From positions 1,200,001-1,264,000 of the forward strand of contig NZ_CP162133.1 in assembly GCF_040833955.1 (NCBI RefSeq): a stretch of DNA of 64,000 nucleotides, given 5' to 3'. The position numbers were made by a program, and so were the translations under genes. Position 1 is the first letter of the stretch. The number at the start of each line of letters is the position of its first letter. The notes beneath the pieces were generated by a model. It had not been told where the DNA came from. It made no database searches and saw only the letters and a list, made by a program, of their open reading frames with translations. This document shows, one piece after another, positions 1 through 9,313 of this stretch. The stretch comes from Leptospira sp. WS60.C2 (GTDB taxonomy: Bacteria > Spirochaetota > Leptospiria > Leptospirales > Leptospiraceae).

Positions 1-154
1 CATCTTGCTGCTGGATGAGCCCTTTTAGCATGGAACCATTCTTTAACTGCAAAACTGATTCTGCCTGGAGACTCGCATTAAGAAAGATAACGGAAAGAAA
101 AATTAATTTTAAGGATAAATTCGTATGGAGGGTTACTTTAAAAGACTTTGTCAT
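1..154 (-). CDS. Secreted protein with LxNGxxxKG module, 5' end only
   Basis: This is the first 51 codons of a minus-strand gene that runs off the left edge of the window. It begins ATG ACA AAG TCT and encodes a signal peptide with a hydrophobic core (LKLIFLSVIFLNAS) and a likely signal peptidase I site at LQA-ES. The mature part starts with LQLKNGSMLKGLIQQQD. That stretch closely matches LLRNGDTIKGNVINQDD in the gene at 12282, so the two probably share a domain. No strong ribosome site is visible. Function is not known. Confidence 0.6.
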   Translation of the reverse strand, partial: MTKSFKVTLHTNLSLKLIFLSVIFLNASLQAESVLQLKNGSMLKGLIQQQD

Positions 155-1207
155 TACTCAATCAATTCTTAACTCTATTTGAAGTTGTTTTCTCTGATTT
201 GAATTTTTGTAAAATAGATTGCAACTATTTTCCTGGGAATGGGTTGATAAACCCAATGCTACTCCGACACCTTAAGAAGATAGATGTCCAATCATTAAAT
301 TGTTTCGCTTAGTACCCTCCGCTAAACAGGGGAGTATGAAAAAGTTTAAAAGTGAATTCATTGATAGAAAAAATCCCTTAAAAAAAGCATTCTTCTCAAA
401 AACGCGTTAGTTGAAAGTAAATTTGAATTTGAAGTTTTCGATAGAATATTTTGATTAGTTTTCTTAATAAAAACTAGGTTATTTCTTCTGTGCATATAAG
501 GCTCGAGTCTCCTCTATTTCCTTAGAGCTAGAAATTAAAAATGACCAAATATTCTTTTTATTTGCAAATTTATATCCACACTTCTTGGTTTTTTTGAAAT
601 CGCTTTAAGCTTCTATTTTGAAATTAAAAATAATCATAAAATGAAAAAGAGGAAATGAAGTATAAAATAAATACAATGTTGGAAATGTTACCTTACTGAA
701 TTTTTGATGATGTGGTTTGATGATTGATTTGAAGTGTGCGAAGTATTGAATGTATTGGGAACATTTAAATAGAGTTTGTTAAAGAAACAAAAAATCGTTA
801 CGGAAGTTGCAATTGGTAATGAATATTGCAGTCTTTTTGATGTTATGCTTGAATATGGGGGTCGGAATTTACAGTGAAAGAGATCGTATTATTTAAGACA
901 TAACTTTAGATATTTTTTTCAATTATGCTAATGGGAGTTTTTATAAATAATGAGTAGTTTGAATTCTGTTTCACAAACATTGTAGATCCAATGATAAGAA
1001 AAGATTTTATGATTTTGTACTAAGTTGAAATACTAAACTTTAAAGAAGTTTTCCCTTCTATTGAAAAAAAACTAGGATTCTTACGAGCGGTAATCAATCG
1101 TTACAACTTAAATGTAGAATCGATTTGACTCTTTATAATTATTCTATTGTTTTTTGTAATGTAAGCCATCTTCCTTTCGTCCTGTTCATACATAACGGAA
1201 TATAAAG
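155..1207. other. Gene-poor AT-rich gap of about 1 kb
   Basis: No ORF longer than about 30 codons with convincing composition is present on either strand. The only possible coding signal is a 24-codon ORF at 336-410 preceded by GGGAG (see findings). No tRNA, repeat array, terminator or mobile-element end was recognised. The region probably holds the divergent promoters of the flanking genes, perhaps with remnants of a decayed gene. Confidence 0.5.
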
Positions 1208-4200
1208 ATGGTGACACGAATTTTCCCTACCAACATTAAAAAGTTAATCCTTCTTGTCTTTAGTTCATTTCTATTTACTTCGTGTGTTGCATGGCCAGCG
1301 GGCTCGATTGCATTATTTAGTTTATTTGGCGGAAATTCTTCTAGTGGCTCAAATTCGTTGATATTTCTTTTATTTGGCGGCGGCTCAAATAAAACATTAA
1401 GTTCCATTGAGATTTCTCCTAATACGACTCAAATTGCGAAAGGTACATCAACTGCGCTGAAAGCAACGGCGATTTATTCCGATTCTACTACAGCTGATAT
1501 TACTTCAGAGACAACTTGGACCTCATCCAACTCAAATCTTATCTCAATTAACAATGGGGGTGTTGCGACCTCAGTTTCTGCAATTTCGATAGGAACTGCA
1601 ACTGTGACAGCATCATACGAATCCAAAATTGCGACAGCTTCCATTACAGTCTCGTCTGCCACACTTACTTCTTTGCAGGTGACAAATAAGAATGTTTCGT
1701 TAGCAAATGGGTATTCTAAACAATTTCAAGCAGTTGGAATTTTCTCTGATTCCACTACTCAAAATCTTTCTTCTGATCCATCCATCATTTGGAGCTCTTC
1801 CACTACAGGAGTTGCTATAGTATCGAATACTGGACTTGCGACAACAGTAGGAGTTGGATCAACATTGATTACGGCAAGTTATGGTTCAGCATCCGATTCG
1901 GCAACGTTGGCGGTTTCAAATGCAAGTTTAGTTTCCATAACAGTGACTCCAGCAAATCGTACGATATCAGTAAATGACACAAAACAATTTTTTGCTACAG
2001 CCGTATTTTCCGATAGTACTACTGCCGACATAACCAATCAAGTAAATTGGTCAGTTTCCTCTGGTATTACTTATGCAACGATCTCTGCAACAACAGGTCT
2101 TGTCACTGCCACCTCAAGTGCAGGGAGTGCAACAATTCTCGCTACAAAAGGAGCCATTTCGGGCAGTACAAATCTATTTGTAAGTAACTGTAATTTGACC
2201 TCTATCGATATTACCCCAAACAATCCGATAGCATTAGGCACAGGAATTCAATTTACTGCTACGGGTAATTATTCGAATTGCTCTAGTCAAGACATCACGT
2301 CAAATGTTGTATGGAGCTCCTCCGATTCTTCGATTGCAACAGTTAGTAACTCTACTGGATCTATCGGATATGCATCCTCAGTTTCCGCTGGTAATGTAAC
2401 AGTAACCGCGACAAAAGGTGTAATTTCTGGAAACACTACGCTTGAAGTTCGTAGAATTACTTTAACTTCTATATCTATAACACCTCAAAACTTGACTCTG
2501 CAACATATCTCAGGCTTTCCATCAAATCGTAGTTTTTCAGCAACAGGGACTTATTCAGATGGAACGATTTTGGATTTAACTTCACAAGTATTATGGAACA
2601 CATCGAATCCGTCAGTCGCGACCATTAGTAACGCGAACCTCGACAGAGGGAAATTAACAACAGAAAGTGCAGGATCGATACAAGTTGTTGCAACTAGAGA
2701 CGGAATCACAGGAACCGCAGCAGTGACAATTACTTCCGATACCACACTACCAGAACTTTCTTCTGTAACTGGAGCTGGTGCTGATTATGTCATCGTTTCT
2801 TTTTCAGAAAATGTTAATGTATTACAAGCTGGTTCTATCACAAATTGGAAGATTGCTGATGCTGGCACGAATTCTGGTACATGTTCGGATTTAAATAATT
2901 TTTCTATCTCAACTCAAACGTTAGACTTCGCTATAAATTCAGTTCTACCAATATCACCCTCTGAATATAGGATAAACTTCTCTGCAAATACGCAAGCAAA
3001 GGTTTATACAGTTATTGCCAATAATGTGGGGGGTGGGGCGATTCGAGATCTTGCAAATAATCAAATAGGATGTCCCAACTCGATTAATTTTACAGGACAA
3101 GATACTGTTAAGCCATATCTTGTGACAGCCGTTAGTACAAACTCAACTACAGTCCAAGTAACATTTTCGGAACCTGTGAAATCTAGTGGAGGAGGAATTA
3201 CTGATGCCACTGTATCTTCTAACTGGACAATCATAGAAGATGATTCGGTTTCCAATAATAGTTTATGTTCTGATCCAACAAATCCATCGGTATCCTCCGT
3301 AACGAAAGTAAGCGCAACAATTTTTAATTTAAACATTGCAAACTGGACAAAATGTGCGATCCGATATAAAGTCACTGCTGCTAGCACGATAGTTGATCTA
3401 GCTTCTACTCCTAACGCAATGGGATCCCCAAATGCGCTAAACTTTATAGGAGTAGAACAATTAAAATTAGTTTCCGCACAGGCGATTTCTACCACGAATA
3501 TTAAACTAACATTTAGTAAGTCAGTGAAATCCGATTCATCTTGTTCTACAATATCAGCTTGTTCGGAAAGGTACAAAATACCATCGTCACTAGGAAATGT
3601 AATCAGTGCAGTTGTTGGATCAGGAAATGAAGATAACACCGTAACCTTAACTCACCAAACAGCACAGGGCGGATATGTCTACACGGTTATTGTTGCCAAT
3701 AATACAGACGGTGATCAATTTAATAATACAGGAAACTCGTTTAAAGGCATTCGAAACATCGATGATTCTGAATATGTCCAGTCGCAACCCAAGGATAGAG
3801 CAAGTTTTATGGGACTAGGCACTGCAATTGATTCATTTGATGATGGAACTTACTTTGATGATCCCTTTTTAGATGGGACTACTTTTTCATTTGCGTTTTC
3901 TTATGATGGCAAAGTTTATCTAGGAACTAATGATAATAACTCTGCAGCATTTCGATTTGAACCTTCTGGATCAAATACAACGCTTATAACATTTAGTTTT
4001 TTGAATTTAATAGCACCATCTTGTCCCTCTGCACTTGGCTTTGGTACGAGCGCGTCAGGTACTTGTGGTGCAAATACAATCGGACCAAATTCTGAATACG
4101 GTGTTGTTGGATTTACAAGTGTCAATTCAACTATTGCTGCAACGAGTTATGAACTTCTTTACATTGGTAACCTCAAGGATGGAGTTAATAAGATATATTA

Positions 4201-5185
4201 TACACAAGATAAGGATTCAGTATTAGATTGGAAAGAGGCAGCTTGGTCCGCAACAGGAGGAGGGAATACGAAAAGTATACAATCGATTTATGGCTTTGGA
4301 GATCGCGTTTATGCAGCAGCTTCTTCTGCTCATGGTACTCAGGCACCGGCAGTTGCCATGCATACATTAACACTGTCTGGTGGAGACGTAACTTTAGGAG
4401 CAGGTTCCGATTTATCCCTTAGAAGTGTAGACTATATAGGAAAAAATGCAAGTATAGATAACCCATGTAAAGCGGGTAATAGCAGTTGTGTAGTAGGAAT
4501 CGACAGTATGTTATATGTAACGAATCCAACATTAGGTGGACCTAAACTGTTTATTGCAAATAATGGTGCTGTTGTACATTCAACAACTACTCCTCCAACT
4601 TCCAACTCTCACTTTGGTCTTGCGCTATCTTTAAGAGCAGCAGAGCGGGGGAATGCGACATTAGTTCTACCTGCTTCGCCAGCTGGACTTCAAAAATTAA
4701 GTCCAGGTCAAAAGGGAGTACCTCTCATGGTTGAATATAAAGGCCGACTATACATGGCAAGGAACCTTTCTGTGGCGGAAACGAATACATCAACGCAAAC
4801 TACTAACAATGGCGCTGAATTGTGGAAGTGCGAAGTCTCATGTGGAACTAGTTCTAATTGGAAAAAAATTGCCACTGCCTCAAATTTTGGGTCAGATCTT
4901 AGTAATAAGGCAATATCATTATTACAAGTAAATGGAGGATCTTTGTATATTGGATTTGATAACGACACTGGACTTAGGATTTATAAAACAACATCGGAGG
5001 AAATCAGCACAGCTGATGATGGAAATGGCCATTTAGATTTTAGCATGCAGTCCGTAAAAGGTCTTGGAGGTAGTTTCACAAAGATATTTTCTTCAACATC
5101 AATTTATGACGGAACGAATCATTACATATATGTAGTAGTTGGCACTGGAAGCAATGCAGTAAAAGTATTTAGGCAAGTGAACTAA
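1208..5185 (+). CDS. Large Ig-like (BIG_2) repeat surface lipoprotein
   Basis: A 1325-residue protein with a lipoprotein signal (hydrophobic run at residues 12-22, lipobox FTSC, Cys26). Residues about 65-520 form five tandem BIG_2-type Ig-like repeats of about 85-90 residues, each with an LTSIxITP start, an FSATGTYSDSTTxDIT core, a VxWSSSN centre and a GxATVTATxxG end. Two or three SbsA-like Ig domains follow (TVQVTFSEPVKSS, IKLTFSKSVKSD). The last 450 residues, rich in DGKVYLGTN and YKGRLYMA motifs, resemble a repeat or propeller-like domain. The build recalls leptospiral Ig-like adhesins such as LigA/LigB, but the C-terminal domain differs. It lies 1 nt upstream of the next lipoprotein gene. 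Adhesion is an inference. Confidence 0.85.
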   Translation: MVTRIFPTNIKKLILLVFSSFLFTSCVAWPAGSIALFSLFGGNSSSGSNSLIFLLFGGGSNKTLSSIEISPNTTQIAKGTSTALKATAIYSDSTTADITSETTWTSSNSNLISINNGGVATSVSAISIGTATVTASYESKIATASITVSSATLTSLQVTNKNVSLANGYSKQFQAVGIFSDSTTQNLSSDPSIIWSSSTTGVAIVSNTGLATTVGVGSTLITASYGSASDSATLAVSNASLVSITVTPANRTISVNDTKQFFATAVFSDSTTADITNQVNWSVSSGITYATISATTGLVTATSSAGSATILATKGAISGSTNLFVSNCNLTSIDITPNNPIALGTGIQFTATGNYSNCSSQDITSNVVWSSSDSSIATVSNSTGSIGYASSVSAGNVTVTATKGVISGNTTLEVRRITLTSISITPQNLTLQHISGFPSNRSFSATGTYSDGTILDLTSQVLWNTSNPSVATISNANLDRGKLTTESAGSIQVVATRDGITGTAAVTITSDTTLPELSSVTGAGADYVIVSFSENVNVLQAGSITNWKIADAGTNSGTCSDLNNFSISTQTLDFAINSVLPISPSEYRINFSANTQAKVYTVIANNVGGGAIRDLANNQIGCPNSINFTGQDTVKPYLVTAVSTNSTTVQVTFSEPVKSSGGGITDATVSSNWTIIEDDSVSNNSLCSDPTNPSVSSVTKVSATIFNLNIANWTKCAIRYKVTAASTIVDLASTPNAMGSPNALNFIGVEQLKLVSAQAISTTNIKLTFSKSVKSDSSCSTISACSERYKIPSSLGNVISAVVGSGNEDNTVTLTHQTAQGGYVYTVIVANNTDGDQFNNTGNSFKGIRNIDDSEYVQSQPKDRASFMGLGTAIDSFDDGTYFDDPFLDGTTFSFAFSYDGKVYLGTNDNNSAAFRFEPSGSNTTLITFSFLNLIAPSCPSALGFGTSASGTCGANTIGPNSEYGVVGFTSVNSTIAATSYELLYIGNLKDGVNKIYYTQDKDSVLDWKEAAWSATGGGNTKSIQSIYGFGDRVYAAASSAHGTQAPAVAMHTLTLSGGDVTLGAGSDLSLRSVDYIGKNASIDNPCKAGNSSCVVGIDSMLYVTNPTLGGPKLFIANNGAVVHSTTTPPTSNSHFGLALSLRAAERGNATLVLPASPAGLQKLSPGQKGVPLMVEYKGRLYMARNLSVAETNTSTQTTNNGAELWKCEVSCGTSSNWKKIATASNFGSDLSNKAISLLQVNGGSLYIGFDNDTGLRIYKTTSEEISTADDGNGHLDFSMQSVKGLGGSFTKIFSSTSIYDGTNHYIYVVVGTGSNAVKVFRQVN

Positions 5186-5186
5186 A

Positions 5187-5600
5187 ATGAGTTTAAAGAA
5201 ATGTTTTTTCTATATATTGTTATTACTTTTGTTTGATTGTAATAAGGATTTCATAACAGAAATTGATTTAGAAAAAAAAGTATCAGAGGGTGTTATTAGG
5301 CAAAAAGAGATAAAGGGTGTGCTTACGAAAGAGCCTGTGTTTTATCTGATAAAGACCGGTTCGGGATTTAAAAACATGATGATCCATTTCACTGATTTAT
5401 CTGCAGAATTATCTGTCTCATTGCAAGAATCTAATTTCTGGTTTCCGAAAGTATGGAGTTGTAAAATCCAAAAAGATGGAAGCTGTCAAATTCACATTAA
5501 TTATAAGAATGAAAAGCATTACATTGTAAAAGTTTATAAAAAAGCAAATCACTATGAGAAAAATATAGCATACAATCTATTTATTGGGGTCCGATATTAG
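5187..5600 (+). CDS. Small hypothetical lipoprotein
   Basis: A 137-residue protein whose start lies 1 nt after the stop of the Ig-like lipoprotein, so the two are probably co-transcribed. The N-terminus is a short hydrophobic signal (YILLLLLFDC) with a loose spirochaetal lipobox and Cys18. The rest is charged and beta-prone, with two further cysteines about 7 residues apart (SCKIQKDGSCQ) that may form a disulfide. The family was not recognised. It is the first of three short lipoprotein genes in a row. Confidence 0.65.
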   Translation: MSLKKCFFYILLLLLFDCNKDFITEIDLEKKVSEGVIRQKEIKGVLTKEPVFYLIKTGSGFKNMMIHFTDLSAELSVSLQESNFWFPKVWSCKIQKDGSCQIHINYKNEKHYIVKVYKKANHYEKNIAYNLFIGVRY

Positions 5601-5609
5601 GGTAAGAAA

Positions 5610-5936
5610 ATGAAACGAGATAGAATTCATTCATCGTTGTTGGTTATATTGTTCTTTTGTTTTATTCATTGTCATCATGCTCGATATTCTTCCGATACGT
5701 GTGAAACATGTAAACCTTTTGCAATGAAAACAAATTACGATAAAAATTTTGTTTTGCCGTTGAAATTCTATTTCTGGGGGCTTTACCCTCCAAAATTAGA
5801 ATTTAACTCTTCCGATCTATGTAAATTTTCAGAAATAAAAGAAATTCATGAATATACATCTATTTCGGATGGTATTTATGAAAATTTGACACTCGGGATT
5901 TATACACCAAGGACATTAGCGGTTAATTGCTTTTGA
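5610..5936 (+). CDS. Bor-like small lipoprotein
   Basis: A 108-residue putative lipoprotein with a signal ending in IHCHH. The C-terminal half follows the plan of the Bor/Iss family of phage lambda: an aromatic stretch (KFYFWGLYPP), a Cys about 25 residues later (DLCKF), and a tail LTLGIYTPRTLAVNC. Bor itself ends TLGIYTPLEARVYC, from memory. The gene starts 9 nt after the previous stop, with a purine-rich GGGTAAGA just upstream. In lambda, Bor is an outer-membrane lipoprotein linked to serum resistance. Whether that role applies here is unknown, and the family assignment rests on the C-terminal match only. Confidence 0.6.
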   Translation: MKRDRIHSSLLVILFFCFIHCHHARYSSDTCETCKPFAMKTNYDKNFVLPLKFYFWGLYPPKLEFNSSDLCKFSEIKEIHEYTSISDGIYENLTLGIYTPRTLAVNCF

Positions 5937-5946
5937 GGTTGTTTTT

Positions 5947-6243
5947 ATGAAAGGTTTTCTTCTGATTGGTATCTTCTTTTTTTGTTTTGATTGTCATACA
6001 ACTGTGATTAAGATGAAAGAAGCCGAATTTTCCCGAGATAAATTTAATTTGAGTCAAAACGATGTTAACCAGGTGAGTGTGGTATTCGGATATTATGAAT
6101 ACTCTAAGCCTGTTAAATCTAATTGTGCACAGGGCAAAACAAAAGCCATCATTTTCCACAGAGATTGGAGAGATAAACTGGCGTATTTCTTGATTGGGGG
6201 AATTTATTCTTCCAAAAGTGTTTCTGTTTTATGTGAAGAATGA
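5947..6243 (+). CDS. Bor-like small lipoprotein
   Basis: A 98-residue putative lipoprotein (signal LLIGIFFFCFDC) 10 nt after the previous gene, with GAGG upstream of its ATG. The layout matches its neighbour: VSVVFGYYEYSKP, then SNCAQGKTKAI where Bor has a Cys-Gly-rich segment, then WRDKLAYFLIGGIYSSKSVSVLC at the end. Both conserved Bor cysteines therefore have counterparts. It forms a tandem with the gene at 5610 and probably ends the operon that began with the Ig-like lipoprotein. Confidence 0.6.
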   Translation: MKGFLLIGIFFFCFDCHTTVIKMKEAEFSRDKFNLSQNDVNQVSVVFGYYEYSKPVKSNCAQGKTKAIIFHRDWRDKLAYFLIGGIYSSKSVSVLCEE

Positions 6244-6423
6244 AAGAAACAAAATGATGGATTAAGTATTCCATTGCTTTGTTATTAAATTGATTTTAGT
6301 GATAAATGATGGATCACCTTACCAACAACAGGTTGAATAATAGAGTTGAAGTAATATTGTTAATGAAATTTGCATGTTATCGTTTTGAATAAAATTGCAA
6401 TTTTGAATGTCTTTGAATTTACT

Positions 6424-7662
6424 TTATTCTGAAAAACAAACCACTTCATATACCGTGATGGGTTTCGTTTTTCCCTTCACAATCACTTTATCAATTTCAC
6501 GAATTTCAAATCCGTCTGTAATCGAGTATCTTCCTTCTAATTGTTTGAAAGTTACTTCTGAAATTAAGATAGGGCAATTGTAATGTTTAGTTAATCCTTC
6601 GATTCTGGATGCTAAGTTCACATTGTCACCAATAACGGTATAATCTAATCTACGGTCCGAACCAATGTTTCCCACAATCGCCTCTCCGGTATGGATTCCA
6701 ATTCCCACCTCAAGCCGATTTTCAGGTTTGGTCATATTTTGGTTTAGTTTTTCGATCTCTTGGATCATCGCAACAGCGCATTGGACGGCACGGAGAGCAT
6801 CATCATTTCGTTTGAAAGGAGCTCCAAAAATTGTCATGATCGCATCGCCTATAAACTTATCTATCGTGCCATTGAAATTAAATATAATGTCTGTCATGCG
6901 AGATAAATATTGGTTTAGGAAAGAAACAACCTCTTCGGCTGATCGTTGCTCTGAAAATTTTGTAAACGATCTGATGTCAGAAAAAAGGATAGTCACTTCT
7001 TTCATTTCTCCGCCAGGTTCCAACTGTGCCTTGTTTTTGTAGAATTCGCTGACTAATTGTGACGGAAGATATCGTTCCATCATTTGTTTGGCATTGGCTT
7101 CTTTTACCATTTCAATATTGGAAACAGTTGTGACATAGCCAATGGCAAGGATCATACCTAACCCAATCAGCATTGGTAGAAAATCGATGGGGTATCCATC
7201 ATCTAGACTAAAAAATATCACAAATAAAAAGATAAAAGCTAAAATGGCTCCATAGATAGTACCAATTTTTGAATGCCTGAGTAGATTGAGTTGATAAACA
7301 AAGATCGCACTAATCATTGCGATAAAATTGAAAACACCATCTCCTTTCTGCACAGTGGGATCGAATAGAATCATTAGGCCTATGATCGTATAATCGAAGG
7401 TAATCGTAAAAAATTTCAAATATGGTTTGTAGGTAGTTTGATTTAAGAAAATTAAAACGATTCCTGCAAATACCCAAATGATTGTATCCAACAAGAGTGT
7501 AATTAATGTAGGAGAGACGACAGTATAACTAATGATTTGGAAATAGGAAAGGTAATCCAAAAAGGATGCAAACGAAAAGATAACGAATCGAACAATGGCG
7601 ACAGTCCTTTCGTTTTTCATTTCTCTGGAGATTAAAATCTCGTCGACAATTGATTTTTTCAT
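6424..7662 (-). CDS. Membrane-bound class III adenylate/guanylate cyclase
   Basis: A 412-residue protein with about six transmembrane segments (residues 22-180) and a C-terminal class III cyclase domain (about 220-405). The metal-binding aspartates are in LFSDIRSFT (D229) and FIGDAIMTIFG (D273). The substrate lysine (K269, IDKFIGD) and the later D346 in VIGDNVNLASR fit an adenylate rather than guanylate cyclase, and the transition-state Asn/Arg pair in NVNLASR is kept. It probably makes cAMP in response to a membrane or redox cue. The N-terminal region resembles the membrane parts of the two signalling proteins next door in length and hydrophobicity only. Confidence 0.9.
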   Translation of the reverse strand: MKKSIVDEILISREMKNERTVAIVRFVIFSFASFLDYLSYFQIISYTVVSPTLITLLLDTIIWVFAGIVLIFLNQTTYKPYLKFFTITFDYTIIGLMILFDPTVQKGDGVFNFIAMISAIFVYQLNLLRHSKIGTIYGAILAFIFLFVIFFSLDDGYPIDFLPMLIGLGMILAIGYVTTVSNIEMVKEANAKQMMERYLPSQLVSEFYKNKAQLEPGGEMKEVTILFSDIRSFTKFSEQRSAEEVVSFLNQYLSRMTDIIFNFNGTIDKFIGDAIMTIFGAPFKRNDDALRAVQCAVAMIQEIEKLNQNMTKPENRLEVGIGIHTGEAIVGNIGSDRRLDYTVIGDNVNLASRIEGLTKHYNCPILISEVTFKQLEGRYSITDGFEIREIDKVIVKGKTKPITVYEVVCFSE

Positions 7663-7941
7663 TCCCTTTCTCTAGTCTTTCAATGGGTTAAGGAAGATTT
7701 CTTGGAATGATCTCTATTTGCAACGTGTATTTCTTGTTTGTGTGAGATTCTTTTTTTGTCGTGGAATCCTTTACACAGTAGGAAACGAGAAGAGGTGAAG
7801 AAAATCTTTTCTTCTCCAATGAAAAATTTCAAATCCTTTATTGTTTTGCTTGGCCAAGACCGCAATCTAATTTTAGATAGTAGCAATTCCCAAGATCTTG
7901 CACTGAGTTAAAAGTTTTTGAAAAGGCAATTCCAAACATTC
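7663..7941. other. Intergenic gap with a small palindrome
   Basis: No convincing gene is present. A perfect inverted repeat (GAAGAAAA-TC-TTTTCTTC) lies at 7797-7814. It is AT-rich and could be part of a terminator or regulator site for the minus-strand genes, but it has no clear T tract. Confidence 0.3.
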
Positions 7942-9042
7942 TTACTGCTTTAGATTTTTTTCAGAAACAACTTGGTTTCGTCCTCTTCTTTTTGCTTCAT
8001 ATAAACATTGATCCGCTTTCTGAATGATCGTTTCTGGTAAATCATCTTGGTTTTCCAATACAGAAATACCAACACTTGCTGAACTTTGCAATTGTTTGTC
8101 TTTGATGTTGATCGCTAGGGAATGAAATGTAGTTCGAATTTTTTCGGCAACTATAATGGCACCATCGATATCTGTGTTTGGTAACATCACTAAAAACTCT
8201 TCTCCTCCCCAACGAGAAGGAAAGTCTTGTTTCCGAAGTGAGTTTTTTAAAACACTTGCGAATTCTATGAGTACGAGGTCTCCGATCTCATGGCCATAGG
8301 TATCATTGATCGTTTTAAAATGATCAAGATCAAACAAAAGAAAGCTAATCGGGTAAGGCGAGTGACTTCTCTGCTGTCTTGCAATTTCAATTTCTAAATT
8401 GGAGAGAAATGACCGTCGATTGGAAATGCCAGTCAATGGATCTGTCATGGCGATAGCTAATAACTTCTGATTCACGTCTGTTAGCGAATAGAATAATCTA
8501 GAAACAATTTTATTGACCATAAACGCACTCCCTCCTAATAAAATGGAGGAGATGATGACACTTAATAACGTTGGTTTTACTGGTGGCATCATGATATTAA
8601 CTAACGGTAAGATTTCATAATAAACTAAAAATCCCATACCACTGAACAACACAGTTGCAAGGAAAGCATTATACTTACCGTAGTTTCGATCTAGGGTCAT
8701 GCTACTTAAAGCAATCGAACCTAGGTATCCTAGGATAAAAAAGGAAGTGATATGACCTGTTCCATACGCAAGAACGGTTAGCCAAATGAGATCAAATGTA
8801 GCTGGAACATAACCACTCCACCAGAGTTCCTTTTCTATGAGTATGTCATATTCAATTAGGAGAAACCAGGAAATTGAAAAAACAAGATGAATCGAGCCTA
8901 CAAAAACGATCCAAGGTTGTTGGAAGATATAAAATATGATTACCATTGCTAGCGTATAGATACAACGAGCTAAATTTGCTGTTTGGAATTTTTCCGAACG
9001 GCTTTTGGTCTTTGCTTCTGAGCTCTTATGATTCAATGTCAT
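7942..9042 (-). CDS. Membrane-bound GGDEF diguanylate cyclase
   Basis: A 366-residue protein with about six membrane segments (residues 25-185) followed by a complete GGDEF domain. Visible motifs are DPLTGISNRR at 201-210, FDLDHFKTINDTYGHEIGD at about 237-255, and the active loop RWGGEEF (GGEEF at 279-283). An RxxD inhibitory site (RKQD, 270-273) sits five residues before the loop, so product inhibition by c-di-GMP is expected. It makes c-di-GMP from two GTP. The coding start overlaps a possible small upstream ORF by 17 nt. No partner sensor domain such as PAS or GAF is visible. Confidence 0.9.
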   Translation of the reverse strand: MTLNHKSSEAKTKSRSEKFQTANLARCIYTLAMVIIFYIFQQPWIVFVGSIHLVFSISWFLLIEYDILIEKELWWSGYVPATFDLIWLTVLAYGTGHITSFFILGYLGSIALSSMTLDRNYGKYNAFLATVLFSGMGFLVYYEILPLVNIMMPPVKPTLLSVIISSILLGGSAFMVNKIVSRLFYSLTDVNQKLLAIAMTDPLTGISNRRSFLSNLEIEIARQQRSHSPYPISFLLFDLDHFKTINDTYGHEIGDLVLIEFASVLKNSLRKQDFPSRWGGEEFLVMLPNTDIDGAIIVAEKIRTTFHSLAINIKDKQLQSSASVGISVLENQDDLPETIIQKADQCLYEAKRRGRNQVVSEKNLKQ

Positions 9043-9235
9043 ATTCTTCCGATGGTAGATTTTCAGTTTGTTTAAAACAAATCAACCGAGAAAGATATTG
9101 ATCTCTAGAAATTTTTACAGGAATTTTCCCAAAAAAAAATCCACAATATTTAGAAGGAATCTTTTTTAGGGAATATTTTTCGTCAAAGCTACTGATCGAG
9201 GCATCTCGTAAAACAAACTTGATTCGATATTGCAC
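9026..9235 (-). CDS. Possible small protein overlapping the GGDEF gene start
   Basis: A 69-codon ORF with a GTG start whose end overlaps the first 17 nt of the diguanylate cyclase gene. The product is basic and mixed in composition (IKFVLRDAS at the start, PSEEYDIES at the end), with no signal peptide and no recognised domain. There is no clear ribosome site. The overlap would allow translational coupling, but this could equally be a chance ORF in the 270-nt gap. Confidence 0.3.
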   Translation of the reverse strand: MQYRIKFVLRDASISSFDEKYSLKKIPSKYCGFFFGKIPVKISRDQYLSRLICFKQTENLPSEEYDIES

Positions 9236-9313
9236 TTGGCTTTGTTCTTTGTCGTTTTAATCTAAGGAAGGGAGTTATTATTTTTAGAATAGTATCTCGA
9301 TTTTTCGAAAACC

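Noticed and set aside
1400..2760. Tandem repeats suggesting a CRISPR or VNTR
   Set aside because: The similarity is at protein level (Ig-like domains of about 85-90 residues); DNA copies are diverged and there are no spacers.
3061..3639. 192-codon minus-strand ORF
   Set aside because: It lies wholly inside the Ig-like lipoprotein gene and mirrors its repetitive codons; no ribosome site and no domain.
7680..7886. 68-codon minus-strand ORF between the cyclase and GGDEF genes
   Set aside because: Composition is unlike a protein (scattered Lys/Ser/His), no ribosome site, and it covers a palindrome.
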